Source of the DNA: Chloracidobacterium sp.
GTDB lineage: Bacteria; Acidobacteriota; Blastocatellia; Chloracidobacteriales; Chloracidobacteriaceae
Direction: 5' to 3'
Assembly: GCA_025057975.1 (NCBI GenBank)
Contig: JANWUV010000001.1
Location: 62,001 to 126,000, forward strand
DNA length: 64,000 nucleotides
The position numbers were made by a program, and so were the translations under genes. Positions 9,758 to 19,188 of the stretch are shown here, one piece after another. The first letter of the stretch is position 1. Every line of letters starts with the position of its first letter. The notes under the pieces are model-generated. The model had not been told where the DNA came from. It saw only the letters and a list, made by a program, of their open reading frames with translations, and did no database searches.

Positions 9758-10621
9758 ATGTCATCTCTAGCCGAGCCGCCTGTGCATGCGCCGACTTCCG
9801 TCTGGTTGTGGCGCGGTCAGCGCATTCACTACGCCCGGCGTGGGGACGGCGACCCGGTGCTGCTCATTCACGGCCTCAATGCGGCGGCGTCCGCCTACGA
9901 AATGCGCAAAGTCTTTCTGGGGCTGGAAGACGCTTTTGATGTCGTCGCCCCGGACTTACCTGGTTTCGGGGCTTCGGAGCGGCGGCGGATGGACTACACA
10001 GCCGCCCTGTACGTTGACTTCATCCTCGATTTTTGCCGCGAACGGATCGGTACGGCCTGCCATGTCATCGCAAGTTCGCTGGGCGCGGCGTACGTCATTC
10101 GTGCGGCAAGTCTTGCGCCGGAGCTGTTTCGGAAGTTGATCCTGATTGCGCCGACCGGGATTCGCGCGCTGGCGGATGAGCGCCCGACGCGCTGGCGGCG
10201 GCTGGCGCGCAGTATTCTGTTTTCGCCGGTTGGGACGCTGGTGTTCGGGCTGCTCAGGACGCGCGCCGCCATCCGGTACTTCATGACGACGCAGGGGTTT
10301 CACAATCCGCGCAACTTTTCACGCGAATACGAGGATTATCTTTACCGGACGATGCGAGCGAAAAACGCTAAGTACGCGCCCATCGCCTTTTTGACCGGCA
10401 TGGCGAACTGTAATGTCAGCCTGCTCTTTGGGCGTTTGACCATGCCGGTGCAACTGGTTTGGGGGAAAGACGCGCGCACCACCCCGGCGCGACAGGCGGA
10501 GGATTTTTTAGCGCGGAAGCCGGATGCGCAGCTGACGCTCTTTGACGCCTGCGCCCTGCTGCCACATGACGAACACGCCGACCAATTCAACCGACTGGCG
10601 AAGCGTTTCTTGCGCGAGTAA
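9758..10621 (+). CDS. Alpha/beta hydrolase
   Basis: A 287-residue alpha/beta-hydrolase. The oxyanion region is LLIHGLNAAASAYEM, the nucleophile elbow is ASSLG (Ser in an A-S-S-L-G variant of GxSxG), and the likely catalytic His is in LPHDEHADQFN near the C-terminus. The substrate cannot be told; similar proteins are esterases or lipases. It sits between yebC and rsmI with very short gaps, so it is probably translated from the same mRNA. Confidence 0.85.
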   Translation: MSSLAEPPVHAPTSVWLWRGQRIHYARRGDGDPVLLIHGLNAAASAYEMRKVFLGLEDAFDVVAPDLPGFGASERRRMDYTAALYVDFILDFCRERIGTACHVIASSLGAAYVIRAASLAPELFRKLILIAPTGIRALADERPTRWRRLARSILFSPVGTLVFGLLRTRAAIRYFMTTQGFHNPRNFSREYEDYLYRTMRAKNAKYAPIAFLTGMANCNVSLLFGRLTMPVQLVWGKDARTTPARQAEDFLARKPDAQLTLFDACALLPHDEHADQFNRLAKRFLRE

Positions 10622-10626
10622 CGGCA

Positions 10627-11481
10627 ATGCCGCTCTACCTCGTCCCAACGCCGATTGGTAATCTGGAGGACATCACCTACCGCGCCGTGCGGGTTTTGCG
10701 TGAAGCCGACCTCATCGCTTGCGAGGACACACGCCGCACGCGCCAGTTATTGGCGCACTACAGCGTTTCAACGCCGTTGGTGAGCTACCACGAACACAAT
10801 GAGCGCGCCCGAACGCGCGAGTTGCTGGAGCGCCTGCGCCGGGGCGAAACAGTGGCGCTCGTCAGCGACGCCGGGACGCCGGTGGTTTCTGATCCGGGTG
10901 CTTATCTAGTGCAAGCGGCGATTGCCGAGAATATAGCGGTCATCGCCCTCCCTGGCGCTTGTGCGGCCGTCACAGCGCTGAGCGCGGCAGGCCTGCCAAC
11001 GGACGGCTTTCGTTTCGTCGGCTTTCTTCCTCCCAAAGCCAATGCGCGGCGCACGGCGCTGGCCGAACTGGCGGACGAGCCGGTGACGCTGGTGTTTTAC
11101 GAGGCCCCGCATCGGCTGCCAGCGTTCCTGCACGACGCCTACGCGCTGTTGGGCGACCGGCCGGCTGTTGTAGCGCGTGAACTGACCAAACTGCACGAAA
11201 CCTACGTGCGCGGTACGCTAGCGTCTCTAAGGGATCACTTTGAGACGGAAACGCCGCGCGGGGAAATCGTTGTGCTGATCGCTGGGAAAACCACCGCCGC
11301 GCCGCTGCCGCCGGACGACGCCACGCTTGTGGCCGAGATCGCCCGTCGGATGGACGAGGAAGGGCTAAGCGCCACGGAAGCGATCAAGCAGACGGCGCAA
11401 CACTACGGCCTGCCGCGCCGCCGGGTGTACGAGCAATGGCTGCGCCGCGCCGCCATATCGGTTGCCAATGAAGGGCCGTAA
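10627..11481 (+). CDS. rsmI: 16S rRNA (cytidine1402-2'-O)-methyltransferase RsmI
   Basis: A 284-residue tetrapyrrole-methylase-fold enzyme. It starts with LYLVPTPIGNLEDITYRA and contains ACEDTRRTRQLL and SDAGTPVVSDPG, the RsmI fingerprint. The C-terminal section includes GLPRRRVYEQWLR. It methylates the ribose of C1402 in the decoding centre of 16S rRNA using S-adenosylmethionine. It is the third gene of the yebC-hydrolase-rsmI set. Confidence 0.95.
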   Translation: MPLYLVPTPIGNLEDITYRAVRVLREADLIACEDTRRTRQLLAHYSVSTPLVSYHEHNERARTRELLERLRRGETVALVSDAGTPVVSDPGAYLVQAAIAENIAVIALPGACAAVTALSAAGLPTDGFRFVGFLPPKANARRTALAELADEPVTLVFYEAPHRLPAFLHDAYALLGDRPAVVARELTKLHETYVRGTLASLRDHFETETPRGEIVVLIAGKTTAAPLPPDDATLVAEIARRMDEEGLSATEAIKQTAQHYGLPRRRVYEQWLRRAAISVANEGP

Positions 11482-11565
11482 CTGCTATGCGTTGTTTACG
11501 CCGACAATTCGGTTGTGTAAGTCTGACTTCCCCCCTATGGCGTTTGTGCGGGGTTGTTTTGTCCC

Positions 11566-12633
11566 ATGGACTACGCGATTGACGACGTTCGCATTCAAGC
11601 TTTTGAGCCGATTCCAACCCCCAACGAACTTCGGAAAGAACTGCCTATCACGCCCAAGGGCGCCGCAACGGTCTATTACACACGGGAGGCTATCAAGCGG
11701 ATTTTACGCCGCGAGGACGACCGGCTGCTGGTCGTCGTCGGCCCGTGCTCAATTCACGACCCACAGGCGGCGCTGGAGTATGCGGAGCGACTGCGTCCGC
11801 TTTGTGAGACGTACGCTGACGACCTTGTGCTGACGATGCGGGTGTACTTTGAAAAACCCCGGACGACCATTGGCTGGAAGGGACTGGTCAACGATCCTGA
11901 CCTCAATGGAACGTTCAATGTGCAGCGCGGTTTACGTCTGGCGCGGCAACTGTTGGTGACGTTGTCCGAAATGGGCGTGCCGGCCGGTAGTGAGTTTGTG
12001 GATTTGATTTCGCCGCAGTACACGGCGGAGTTGGTCAGTTGGGGTGCGATCGGCGCGCGGACGACGGAAAGCCAATCGCACCGTGAGCTGGCTTCGGGCT
12101 TGTCCTGCCCAGTAGGTTTCAAAAACGGAACCGGTGGAACGATTCAGATTGCTGTGGACGCTGTTCGCTCGGCGCGTGAGCCGCACGCTTTTCTGTCGCA
12201 CACGAAAGAGGGCCGTTCGGCGCTATTTCGCACGACCGGCAACCCTGACTGCCACATCATCCTGCGCGGCGGCCGGACGCCGAATTACGACCCGCACCAC
12301 GTCGCCGAAGCGGTGCGTTTGATGGAAAACGCCGGGCTGCCGGCGCGCATTATGATTGATTGTAGTCACGCCAACTCAGGCAAGGATTACCGGCGGCAGC
12401 CTATCGTCTGCCGCAGCGTCATGGCGCAGGTCGCTGAGGGTAATCGCGCCATCATTGGCACGATGCTGGAAAGTCACCTGGTTGAGGGCAGACAGAACTA
12501 CGTCCCCGGACAGCCGCTGGTGTACGGACAGAGCATTACGGACGCCTGTATTGGTTGGGAGGAAACGACGAAACTACTGGAAGAACTGGCGCAAGCGGTT
12601 CGCGCCCGCCGCCGTACCCCGGCGCGCGCCTGA
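11566..12633 (+). CDS. aroG: 3-deoxy-7-phosphoheptulonate synthase (DAHP synthase, class I)
   Basis: A 355-residue class I DAHP synthase, which joins phosphoenolpyruvate and erythrose 4-phosphate in the first step of the shikimate pathway. Motifs: VVVGPCSIHDP, YFEKPRTTIGWKG, the NGTGGTIQIAVDA region and MIDCSHANSGKDYRRQ. The length matches the AroF/AroG/AroH enzymes of E. coli, which are feedback-inhibited by aromatic amino acids; which of these it resembles in regulation cannot be seen. ATG 11566 is chosen over a TTG four codons earlier. Confidence 0.93.
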   Translation: MDYAIDDVRIQAFEPIPTPNELRKELPITPKGAATVYYTREAIKRILRREDDRLLVVVGPCSIHDPQAALEYAERLRPLCETYADDLVLTMRVYFEKPRTTIGWKGLVNDPDLNGTFNVQRGLRLARQLLVTLSEMGVPAGSEFVDLISPQYTAELVSWGAIGARTTESQSHRELASGLSCPVGFKNGTGGTIQIAVDAVRSAREPHAFLSHTKEGRSALFRTTGNPDCHIILRGGRTPNYDPHHVAEAVRLMENAGLPARIMIDCSHANSGKDYRRQPIVCRSVMAQVAEGNRAIIGTMLESHLVEGRQNYVPGQPLVYGQSITDACIGWEETTKLLEELAQAVRARRRTPARA

Positions 12634-12672
12634 CGGTTGACACCGGGGTGATAGCGGGTCGGTTGTTGGCTT

Positions 12673-13047
12673 TTACTCTTTCGGAAGCAACGAGCCAATT
12701 GTGCCAAAAACGGTGTCGGCAACGCCTTGAATAGTTCTCTCCACGGCTTTGTCGAGTCCGAGTCGCGCCACTTGGTCGGAAATCAGCTCTGTGCCTTCAA
12801 GGATGCCAAAGGGCCAGAGCATAAACAGCGCGACAAAGGGTGTCGCCAAAATGGTGACGCCGATCCGAACCAAGTCGTTGCTGCCAAACAGCGTCCCTTC
12901 AAGGAAGCGATACGTTTCCTTGCCGGAGCGGTAAATGCCCAGCAGCGGCGTCACCGGCAGCATCGTCATCGGATAAACATAGCCGGTGATCATTAGGTTG
13001 ATGAAGCCACGTTCGGTGACGGGGGGAAGGGCAGTGGTTTCGCTCAT
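12673..13047 (-). CDS. Small membrane protein of unknown function
   Basis: A 124-residue protein with two likely membrane segments (about residues 15-32 and 52-76) and an amphipathic C-terminus ending in GSLLPKE. I do not recognise the family. The start at 13047 (MSETTALP) is preferred over an upstream in-frame codon at 13101, whose extension is Arg-rich and looks non-coding. It converges with the DAHP synthase gene, with only 39 bases between the stops. The next rightward gene begins about 250 bases away on the opposite strand. Confidence 0.7.
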   Translation of the reverse strand: MSETTALPPVTERGFINLMITGYVYPMTMLPVTPLLGIYRSGKETYRFLEGTLFGSNDLVRIGVTILATPFVALFMLWPFGILEGTELISDQVARLGLDKAVERTIQGVADTVFGTIGSLLPKE

Positions 13048-13301
13048 AACAGCTGCGTACCTCGCACAGGAAACTGGCCATCGCCTCTGCCAGCGCCGCA
13101 ATGAGAACCGGCGCAGCCATGGCGGCGAGCCGGATGCGATTTTGGGTTGTGTCGGGGACGCCGTTTGAAACGATAATCGTCAGGGCATGGTGCCCCTAGC
13201 GTACTCAATCCACGCCACGGCGCACAATGAAAATCTTGTCGCGGTTGAATTCACCGCGTCTTTTCTCGATGTTTTCCGACCTGTGAGGAGACTGCACCCT
13301 T

Positions 13302-13796
13302 ATGACCGAGACCCTTCAGACGACCGATATGGAAGCCATCGGGGCGGCGCTGGGACGTATTTCCAGTGGCATTTTTATTCTGACCACCGGCGCGGGCGCA
13401 AAGGCCACCGGTATGCTGGCGTCGTTCATCAAACAGGTGAGCTTCCATCCTCCGATGGTGATGGCGGCCATTCGGCAGGGACGCCCCATTCTGACCCGTC
13501 TGCGAGAAAGCGGCGCGTTCGCCGTCAATGTCTGCCATAAGCAGAACGGTAAACTGGTCGCGCACTTCGCTAAGGGGTTCGCTTTAGATGAGCCGGCGTT
13601 TGAGGGCATTGCGCATGAGCCGGCTGTGACTGGCGTACCGGTCATCCCGGAGGCGCTGGCGTATCTCGATTGCGTCCTGCGGCAGGAAGTCACCGCCGGC
13701 GACCATATTCTGTTTTTAGGGGAGGTCGTCGCCGGCAAGGTGACCAGCGAGGGCGAGCCAATGATTAGGATTCGGAAAAACGGCTTTGACTACTAA
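13302..13796 (+). CDS. Flavin reductase-like, FMN-binding split-barrel protein
   Basis: A 164-residue single-domain protein of the flavin reductase family. Typical features are the N-terminal GRISSGIFILTTG, then GMLASFIKQVSFHPPMVM, SGAFAVNVC and HILFLGEVV. Such proteins bind FMN and reduce it with NAD(P)H or serve as partners of monooxygenases and diflavin proteins; no partner gene is adjacent. A GAGGAG ribosome binding site lies upstream of ATG 13302. The following gene begins 35 bases downstream with its own strong site. Confidence 0.85.
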   Translation: MTETLQTTDMEAIGAALGRISSGIFILTTGAGAKATGMLASFIKQVSFHPPMVMAAIRQGRPILTRLRESGAFAVNVCHKQNGKLVAHFAKGFALDEPAFEGIAHEPAVTGVPVIPEALAYLDCVLRQEVTAGDHILFLGEVVAGKVTSEGEPMIRIRKNGFDY

Positions 13797-13831
13797 GCGC
13801 CGGCTGAGGGCGCGAAAAGGAGAGCATCACC

Positions 13832-15121
13832 GTGCCGCCGCGCCGCTACAGCGACCCGGTTCACGGCATCATCACTTTGGAGCGCGAATCGTCGGGGGAC
13901 GCTTTGTTGATGGCGCTCATTGACGCGCCGGAGATGCAGCGCCTGCGCCGGATTCGCCAGCTAGGGTTGGCCTGCGTCGCTTTTCAAGGTGCGGAACACA
14001 GTCGCTTCGCCCATAGCTTGGGCGTGATGCACACGATGACGCTGGCGCTTGACGCCCTGCAACGGAGCGGCGTCGCGTTGGACGCGGAAACCCGCCTCCA
14101 GGCCCGGGCGGCGGCGCTGCTACACGACCTCGGTCACGGCCCATTTTCGCACGTGATGGAGAAAGTGCTCCATCAGCGTCACGAAGACTGGACGACGCGC
14201 ATTTTGTGTGCGCCGGAGACAGCGGTTCACGCCATTCTGGTCGCTTACGACCCAGCGTTGCCGGAAAAACTCGCCGCGCTGATGGCGGGCAAGTTTCAGC
14301 CGCGATTCATTGCGCAGCTAGTTTCATCGCAGCTTGATTGCGACCGATTTGACTACCTGCTGCGCGATAGTTTGATGACCGGCGTCAGTTACGGCCGCTA
14401 TGACCTGCCGTGGATTCTGAACGCCCTCGCGGTGGACGGCGACGGCCGGCTCATTGTCCGCGCACGCGGCGTCCTTGCCGTCGAGGAATATCTGTTTGCC
14501 CGTTATCACATGTTCCGGCGGGTGTATTTCCACCATGCGCTGCGCGCCGCTGAAAACATGTTGGTGGCGATGTTTCGACGGGCTGTGACGTTGGCGGCGG
14601 CTGGGGCGCTGGTTTTTCGTCTGCCGGACTCTGCAATGGACAAACTCCTGACGATGCGCCCGTTGACGCCGCTGGAATACCTGAGCCTTGACGACGCCGA
14701 TGTCCTGTTCCACATCAAGCAGTGGCGACATGACCCCGATCCGACGTTGTCCGATCTGGCGCAGCGATTCCTCAATCGGCGACTCTTCAAATCACTTGAC
14801 GTTTCAGACTTTGCACCCGACCGGTTGGACGACCTCCGCACGGCGCTTGCCGAGGCGCTACACGCACGTGGACTTGACCCGGAGAGTTACTTGCTAGAAG
14901 ACGACGCGCAGGATGTACCGTACTTTGGCCCCTACACGCCGGACGCCCCCGACCGCCGGATCATCGTGGAAGACGGACGGACACAGCCGTGCCTGCGTGA
15001 GATTTCTGAAGTTTCCAGCGCCGTCGCTGGTCTGCGCCCTTATCGTTTGCGTCGGCTGTGTTTCCCAGAGGAGGCGCGCGCCGTCGCCGACCGAGTGCTG
15101 CGCCAGACGGCAGCGGAATGA
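13832..15121 (+). CDS. HD-domain phosphohydrolase (SAMHD1/dGTPase-like)
   Basis: A 429-residue metal-dependent HD phosphohydrolase. The metal ligands appear in HSRFAHSLGVMH and LLHDLGHGPFSHVMEKV, followed by SSQLDCDRFDYLLRDS, the block conserved in the SAMHD1/YwfO group. Relatives cleave deoxynucleoside triphosphates, although many bacterial members have no tested substrate. The start is GTG 13832, supported by AAAAGGAG nine bases upstream. The protein is soluble. Confidence 0.9.
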   Translation: MPPRRYSDPVHGIITLERESSGDALLMALIDAPEMQRLRRIRQLGLACVAFQGAEHSRFAHSLGVMHTMTLALDALQRSGVALDAETRLQARAAALLHDLGHGPFSHVMEKVLHQRHEDWTTRILCAPETAVHAILVAYDPALPEKLAALMAGKFQPRFIAQLVSSQLDCDRFDYLLRDSLMTGVSYGRYDLPWILNALAVDGDGRLIVRARGVLAVEEYLFARYHMFRRVYFHHALRAAENMLVAMFRRAVTLAAAGALVFRLPDSAMDKLLTMRPLTPLEYLSLDDADVLFHIKQWRHDPDPTLSDLAQRFLNRRLFKSLDVSDFAPDRLDDLRTALAEALHARGLDPESYLLEDDAQDVPYFGPYTPDAPDRRIIVEDGRTQPCLREISEVSSAVAGLRPYRLRRLCFPEEARAVADRVLRQTAAE

Positions 15122-15240
15122 CCGGGCGGTTACAGAGATTCGACATTCCTGCAACGTCACGGTAGAGTTTTGGCATAGGCCTGGTCGCCAACCAAACCGA
15201 ACATACGCTTTACGACGACTGTCTGAAAGGAGCGCGCGCT

Positions 15241-15759
15241 GTGTGCCGTGCCGTATATCCGGGGTCGTTCGACCCTATCACCAACGGACATCTCGACATC
15301 ATTCGTCGGGGCTGTACGCTCTTTGATCACATCACCGTCGGCGTTCTCAACAATGAGCAGAAAAATCCACTGTTCACCGTCGCAGAACGCATTGAAATGA
15401 TCAAGCAGGTCACCGCGCCGCTGGCCGAGGCCACCGGCACGTGCATCGAAGTGGATAGCTTTGACGGCCTGCTTGTGGATTTTGCCAAACGCAAGCGAGC
15501 GAACTGCATCGTGCGTGGATTGCGCGCCGTCTCGGATTATGAGTACGAACTGCAAATGGCGCAGATGAACCGCCATATGCAGCCTGACATTGAGACGGTC
15601 TTTCTGATGTCGGCGGACACCTACAGCTTTGTCAGCTCACGGCTGATCAAGGAAATTTTCTTTCTGGGACGGTCAGTCGGACAGTTTGTGCCGCCGATTG
15701 TTGAGGCGCGGCTCAGAGCTAAGGTTCAGCACAAAGCAGCTGACTCAGAGCGTACGTGA
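15241..15759 (+). CDS. coaD: Phosphopantetheine adenylyltransferase CoaD
   Basis: A 172-residue nucleotidyltransferase making dephospho-CoA from 4'-phosphopantetheine and ATP. It opens with AVYPGSFDPITNGHLDII, holding the T/SxGH nucleotide-binding motif. Further landmarks are RGLRAVSDYEYELQMAQMN and the C-terminal SFVSSRLIKEI. Length matches the family. The start is GTG 15241 with AAAGGAG at 15226-15232. Confidence 0.96.
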   Translation: MCRAVYPGSFDPITNGHLDIIRRGCTLFDHITVGVLNNEQKNPLFTVAERIEMIKQVTAPLAEATGTCIEVDSFDGLLVDFAKRKRANCIVRGLRAVSDYEYELQMAQMNRHMQPDIETVFLMSADTYSFVSSRLIKEIFFLGRSVGQFVPPIVEARLRAKVQHKAADSERT

Positions 15760-15903
15760 AGAACCGCCGCCAGCCTTTCAGCTTGCGCGCCGACTTCCGC
15801 GCACTCAGGCTAGGGGAAGAATAACCACTAGTAACTCTTGACAATAAGCTCTGGCGATCGGTTCGCTGCGTTCAGGCGTCAGCTTGAGTTCACCGGCTCG
15901 AAC

Positions 15904-15939
15904 ACGTGACTTGCGCCACAATTGCGGCGCAAGTCACGT
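15904..15939. repeat. Perfect 14-bp inverted repeat
   Basis: The arms ACGTGACTTGCGCC (15904-15917) and GGCGCAAGTCACGT (15926-15939) are exactly complementary with an 8-base loop. It lies 145 bases past the coaD stop. No T run follows, so it is either a factor-assisted terminator or mRNA-end stabiliser, or a protein-binding site. Confidence 0.6.
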
Positions 15940-15972
15940 AGGTTGCGTGACGTACTTCGTCATGTGCTTCTC

Positions 15973-16167
15973 ATGTGCGTTTACTCCGCACCGGCTACAA
16001 CGGAGACCGGGGGAAGTCGCCATTGGTTCTTGCTCCTATCAGTCGCTGTTATTACGGCGGTGGTTTACATCCACGGGAACGCCTATCCGCTTGGTGGAGT
16101 CATCCAGACAACGGCTTTGACCGAAACGCGCAGCCAACGTCGCGCTGGGAAGCTGCAACCGTCCTGA
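15973..16167 (+). CDS. Possible small single-pass membrane protein
   Basis: A 64-residue frame from ATG 15973 with one clear hydrophobic segment (WFLLLSVAVITAVVYI, about residues 22-37) and a polar tail. I do not recognise it and there is no strong ribosome binding site. It is listed because the composition is balanced and the surrounding 700 bases are otherwise empty. It could be a remnant or a chance frame. Confidence 0.25.
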   Translation: MCVYSAPATTETGGSRHWFLLLSVAVITAVVYIHGNAYPLGGVIQTTALTETRSQRRAGKLQPS

Positions 16168-16398
16168 CTTCAGACCGCCCACCCAACCAGCGGGCGTCCC
16201 CAGCGTTCAGCCAGTCGTTGTCGCCGCGCCTGTCATTGTGGCGAAATCAAAGGTGATTTCCCTCCTCGCTCCTTGTCGAGCTTGTTGTGATAAGCGTCAG
16301 GCGGGGAACACAGGGTTTTGGGGCGCTGTGCATCAATGCAGGGGCTAGACTGTGGGGCGGCAGCCGACTTCGGCGGTGCAGATTGTCACGGCGGGGGC

Positions 16399-16421
16399 GC
16401 AGGCGTATAGTGGACGCCTGC
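16399..16421. promoter_or_regulatory. Inverted repeat upstream of the MerC-like gene
   Basis: Perfect 8-bp arms GCAGGCGT / ACGCCTGC separated by 7 bases, about 37 bases before the start. It could be an operator or a leader hairpin; nothing else supports either reading. Confidence 0.35.
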
Positions 16422-16457
16422 AAACAATAATTTTCTTTGCTAGGGCGGAACTTGCCA

Positions 16458-16883
16458 GTGCCCGACACGTCAGTGCCCCAAACCGCCAGCCAAGCGTCCT
16501 GGTTGGAGCGTCTTAACTGGATCGCCGCCGCCGCCTCACTCATTTGCGCCATCCATTGCTTGGCGACGCCAGTTCTCATCGGCATCCTTCCGCTGCTTGG
16601 GTTGGGTTTGCTAACCGAACCGTGGTTGGAGTGGTCGCTGATCGGCTTTACCGGGACGGTTGGATTCCTGACACTGTGGCCAAGCTATCATCACCGGCAT
16701 CGTCGGTGGCAACCACTGGCTCTGTTTGGGGTTGGTTTGGCTCTTATTCTCACCGCTAAGTTAGTTGCGGATGAAGGCTCATCGCTTGAAGCCTCCGGCA
16801 TGGTTGCCGGCGCGTTGTTCGTCGCCGGTGCGAACTTGACCAACCACCGGCTGGTTCACACCTGCCCAACCTGCCGCCACTGA
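16458..16883 (+). CDS. MerC-domain membrane protein
   Basis: A 141-residue protein with four hydrophobic segments. The first carries CAIHCLATP, the cysteine-containing signature of MerC-type proteins, and the C-terminus ends with a second cysteine pair in HTCPTCRH. MerC proteins move or bind mercury or other soft metals, but no mer operon genes are nearby, so a general metal or redox role is equally likely. GTG 16458 is chosen because AGGGCGGA lies 8 bases upstream; an upstream TTG has no such site. Confidence 0.75.
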   Translation: MPDTSVPQTASQASWLERLNWIAAAASLICAIHCLATPVLIGILPLLGLGLLTEPWLEWSLIGFTGTVGFLTLWPSYHHRHRRWQPLALFGVGLALILTAKLVADEGSSLEASGMVAGALFVAGANLTNHRLVHTCPTCRH

Positions 16884-16905
16884 CCTACGCCTCCCTCACG
16901 TTTGT

Positions 16906-16938
16906 CCGCCGCCCCGATTGTTGGTTGGGGGGCGGTTT
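16906..16938 (+). terminator. Probable terminator after the MerC-like gene
   Basis: A stem of CCGCC and CCCC (one bulged G) pairs with GGGG and GGCGG at 16927-16935 across an 11-base loop, followed by TTT. It sits 23 bases after the stop codon. Confidence 0.55.
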
Positions 16939-17055
16939 CCACTTTAGACTTGAAAAACGGCGCGTGACAGACCACAAAAGAAGCTTTCTGCACCGTCGTC
17001 TGGCGGCGCGGCGCGCGCCTGACGCGCTCACTTTTTCCGAAAGGAGATTCGTTTC

Positions 17056-19179
17056 GTGCAGCCCCAGCCTGTTCTGCACCAGACGTACGCCGGTCTAGAG
17101 CCGGCGGACTTGATGGCGATGTACCGCACGATGGTGCTGTCGCGCCGTCTTGACGACAAGGAAATCCAGCTCAAGGGACAAAATAAGGTTTTTTTCCAAA
17201 TCAGCGGCGCCGGCCACGAAGCTGTTCTCGTTGCGGCTGGGCGCGTCCTACGTCCCGCCTATGACTGGTTTTATGCCTACTACCGCGACCGCGCCCTCTG
17301 TCTCGAACTCGGTATGACGCCGCGCGAGATGTTGCTGGCGGCGGTGGGGGCGGCGGACGACCCTAACTCCGGTGGCCGCCAAATGCCCTCCCACTGGGGA
17401 CACAAAGCGCTCAATATCGTCTCCAAATCAAGTTGCACTGGCACGCAGTTTCTGCAAGCTGTTGGCTTCGCCGAGGCAATGTACCGACAAGCGCGTTTGA
17501 ATCTCGACCCTGCTGTTCTCGGTCGTCAGTTTCCGCCAGACGCCGTTGTGTACTGCTCGGCCGGCGAAGGCGCGACCAGCGAAGGTGAGTTTTTCGAGTC
17601 GCTCAATACGGCCTGCAATCTCAAACTGCCGGTCGTTTACCTGATTGAGGACAACGGCTATGCAATTTCCGTCCCAGTCGAGGTGCAGACGGCTGGCGGA
17701 AGTATTTCGCGTCTGGTACGTGGCTACCCTAATCTCCTTGTGCTGGAAGTAGACGGTACGGATTTGCTGGCCAGCTACCAAACAATGCAGATGGCGGTAG
17801 CCTATGTCCGCGAACGACGCGGGCCGGCGCTTGTTCATGCTCATGTCATCCGTCTCTACTCGCATTCGCTTTCTGATGATGAACGGCTCTACCGCACTCT
17901 GGAGGAACGCGAAAGCGACGCGCGGCGTGACCCGCTGGTGACATTCGCCGACTTTCTCCTGCGTGAGGGCATCGCTACGCAGGAGGAGTTAGCGGCGTTG
18001 CGCGCTGACGTAGAACGTGAAGTTAACGCCGCCGCCGATGAAGCCCTGTCCAGTCCGCAGCCGGCGCCGGAAACAGCGACCCTCTACGTCTATTCGCCAG
18101 ATGTAGACCCGACTTCGCCCGCCTTCGATAGCCCGCGAACGCACCATGAGGGCGCACCGGCTACTATGGTGGATTTGCTCAACGCCTGTCTGCGCGACGA
18201 AATGGCCCGCGATCCACGCATTCTGGTGTTTGGCGAAGATGTCGCTGACGCCAGCCGCGAGGAAAATCTCAAGGAAGTCAAGGGCAAAGGCGGCGTTTTC
18301 AAAGTTACGCACAACCTCCAACGGCTGTACGGCGGCGACCGCGTTTACAACTCACCGCTTGCCGAAGCCAACATCATCGGCCGCGCCATTGGATTGGCGA
18401 CGGCTGGCTTCAAGCCGGTGGTGGAGATTCAGTTTTTTGACTACATCTGGCCCGCCTACATGCAGCTGCGCAACGAGCTGGCCTTGCTACGATGGCGTTC
18501 CAACGGCGCATTCAAGTGTCCGGTCGTCGTGCGCGTCCCCATCGGCGGCTACCTCAAAGGCGGCGCGATTTATCACAGTCAATCAGGTGAAGCGCTCTTT
18601 ACGCATATTCCGGGGTTGCGCGTCGTTTTCCCCTCGACAGCCGAAGACGCCAATGGTCTGCTGCGAACCGCTATCCGCGCCGACGACCCGGTGATTTTTC
18701 TCGAACACAAACACCTGTACCGACAGGCCTACAACAAAGGCGTCTATCCGGGTCCCGACTACATGATTCCCTTTGGCAAGGCCAAAGTCGTCCGAGAGGG
18801 TGACGACTTGACGGTGATTACCTATGGCGCGCTGGTTCAGCAGGCGCTTGTCGCTGCCAAGGAGGTCGAGCGGGACTACGATGTGTCGGTTGAGGTCATT
18901 GATTTACGCACGCTGTCGCCCTACGACTGGGGCGCGATTGTAGCGTCGGTCAAGAAAACCAACCGGGTCATCGTCGCGCACGAAGAGCCGTTGTCGTGGG
19001 GCTACGGCGCGGAAATCGCTGCCCGCATCGGCGAGGAACTCTTCGATTATCTCGACGCGCCAGTGCGGCGCATTGGCGCACTAGATACGTTTGTCGCTTA
19101 CGCCCCGCAGGTTGAGGATTATATCCTGCCGCAGATTTCCGACTTGGTTGGCGCGATGGCGGCGCTGGCTGAGTACTGA
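17056..19179 (+). CDS. 2-oxoacid dehydrogenase E1, fused alpha and beta subunits
   Basis: A 707-residue thiamine-diphosphate enzyme joining both E1 chains. The alpha half (about 1-330) has the TPP motif from [11 protein letters not shown] (about 169-179) to EDNGYAIS (198-205). The beta half (about 365-707) begins [15 protein letters not shown], with [28 protein letters not shown] and the C-terminal [12 protein letters not shown]. It decarboxylates a 2-oxoacid (pyruvate or branched-chain) and passes the acyl group to an E2 lipoyl enzyme; E2 and E3 genes are not here. The start is GTG 17056 with AAGGAGATT upstream. hisA follows after 9 bases. Confidence 0.92.
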   Translation: MQPQPVLHQTYAGLEPADLMAMYRTMVLSRRLDDKEIQLKGQNKVFFQISGAGHEAVLVAAGRVLRPAYDWFYAYYRDRALCLELGMTPREMLLAAVGAADDPNSGGRQMPSHWGHKALNIVSKSSCTGTQFLQAVGFAEAMYRQARLNLDPAVLGRQFPPDAVVYCSAGEGATSEGEFFESLNTACNLKLPVVYLIEDNGYAISVPVEVQTAGGSISRLVRGYPNLLVLEVDGTDLLASYQTMQMAVAYVRERRGPALVHAHVIRLYSHSLSDDERLYRTLEERESDARRDPLVTFADFLLREGIATQEELAALRADVEREVNAAADEALSSPQPAPETATLYVYSPDVDPTSPAFDSPRTHHEGAPATMVDLLNACLRDEMARDPRILVFGEDVADASREENLKEVKGKGGVFKVTHNLQRLYGGDRVYNSPLAEANIIGRAIGLATAGFKPVVEIQFFDYIWPAYMQLRNELALLRWRSNGAFKCPVVVRVPIGGYLKGGAIYHSQSGEALFTHIPGLRVVFPSTAEDANGLLRTAIRADDPVIFLEHKHLYRQAYNKGVYPGPDYMIPFGKAKVVREGDDLTVITYGALVQQALVAAKEVERDYDVSVEVIDLRTLSPYDWGAIVASVKKTNRVIVAHEEPLSWGYGAEIAARIGEELFDYLDAPVRRIGALDTFVAYAPQVEDYILPQISDLVGAMAALAEY

Positions 19180-19188
19180 GTCGCCGCG

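Larger units (their letters stand above)
15760..16457. other. Long intergenic region between coaD and the MerC-like gene
   Basis: About 700 bases with no confident gene. It holds a strong perfect inverted repeat (15904-15939), a possible small membrane-protein frame (15973-16167) and an inverted repeat just before the MerC-like gene (16399-16421). Confidence 0.6.
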
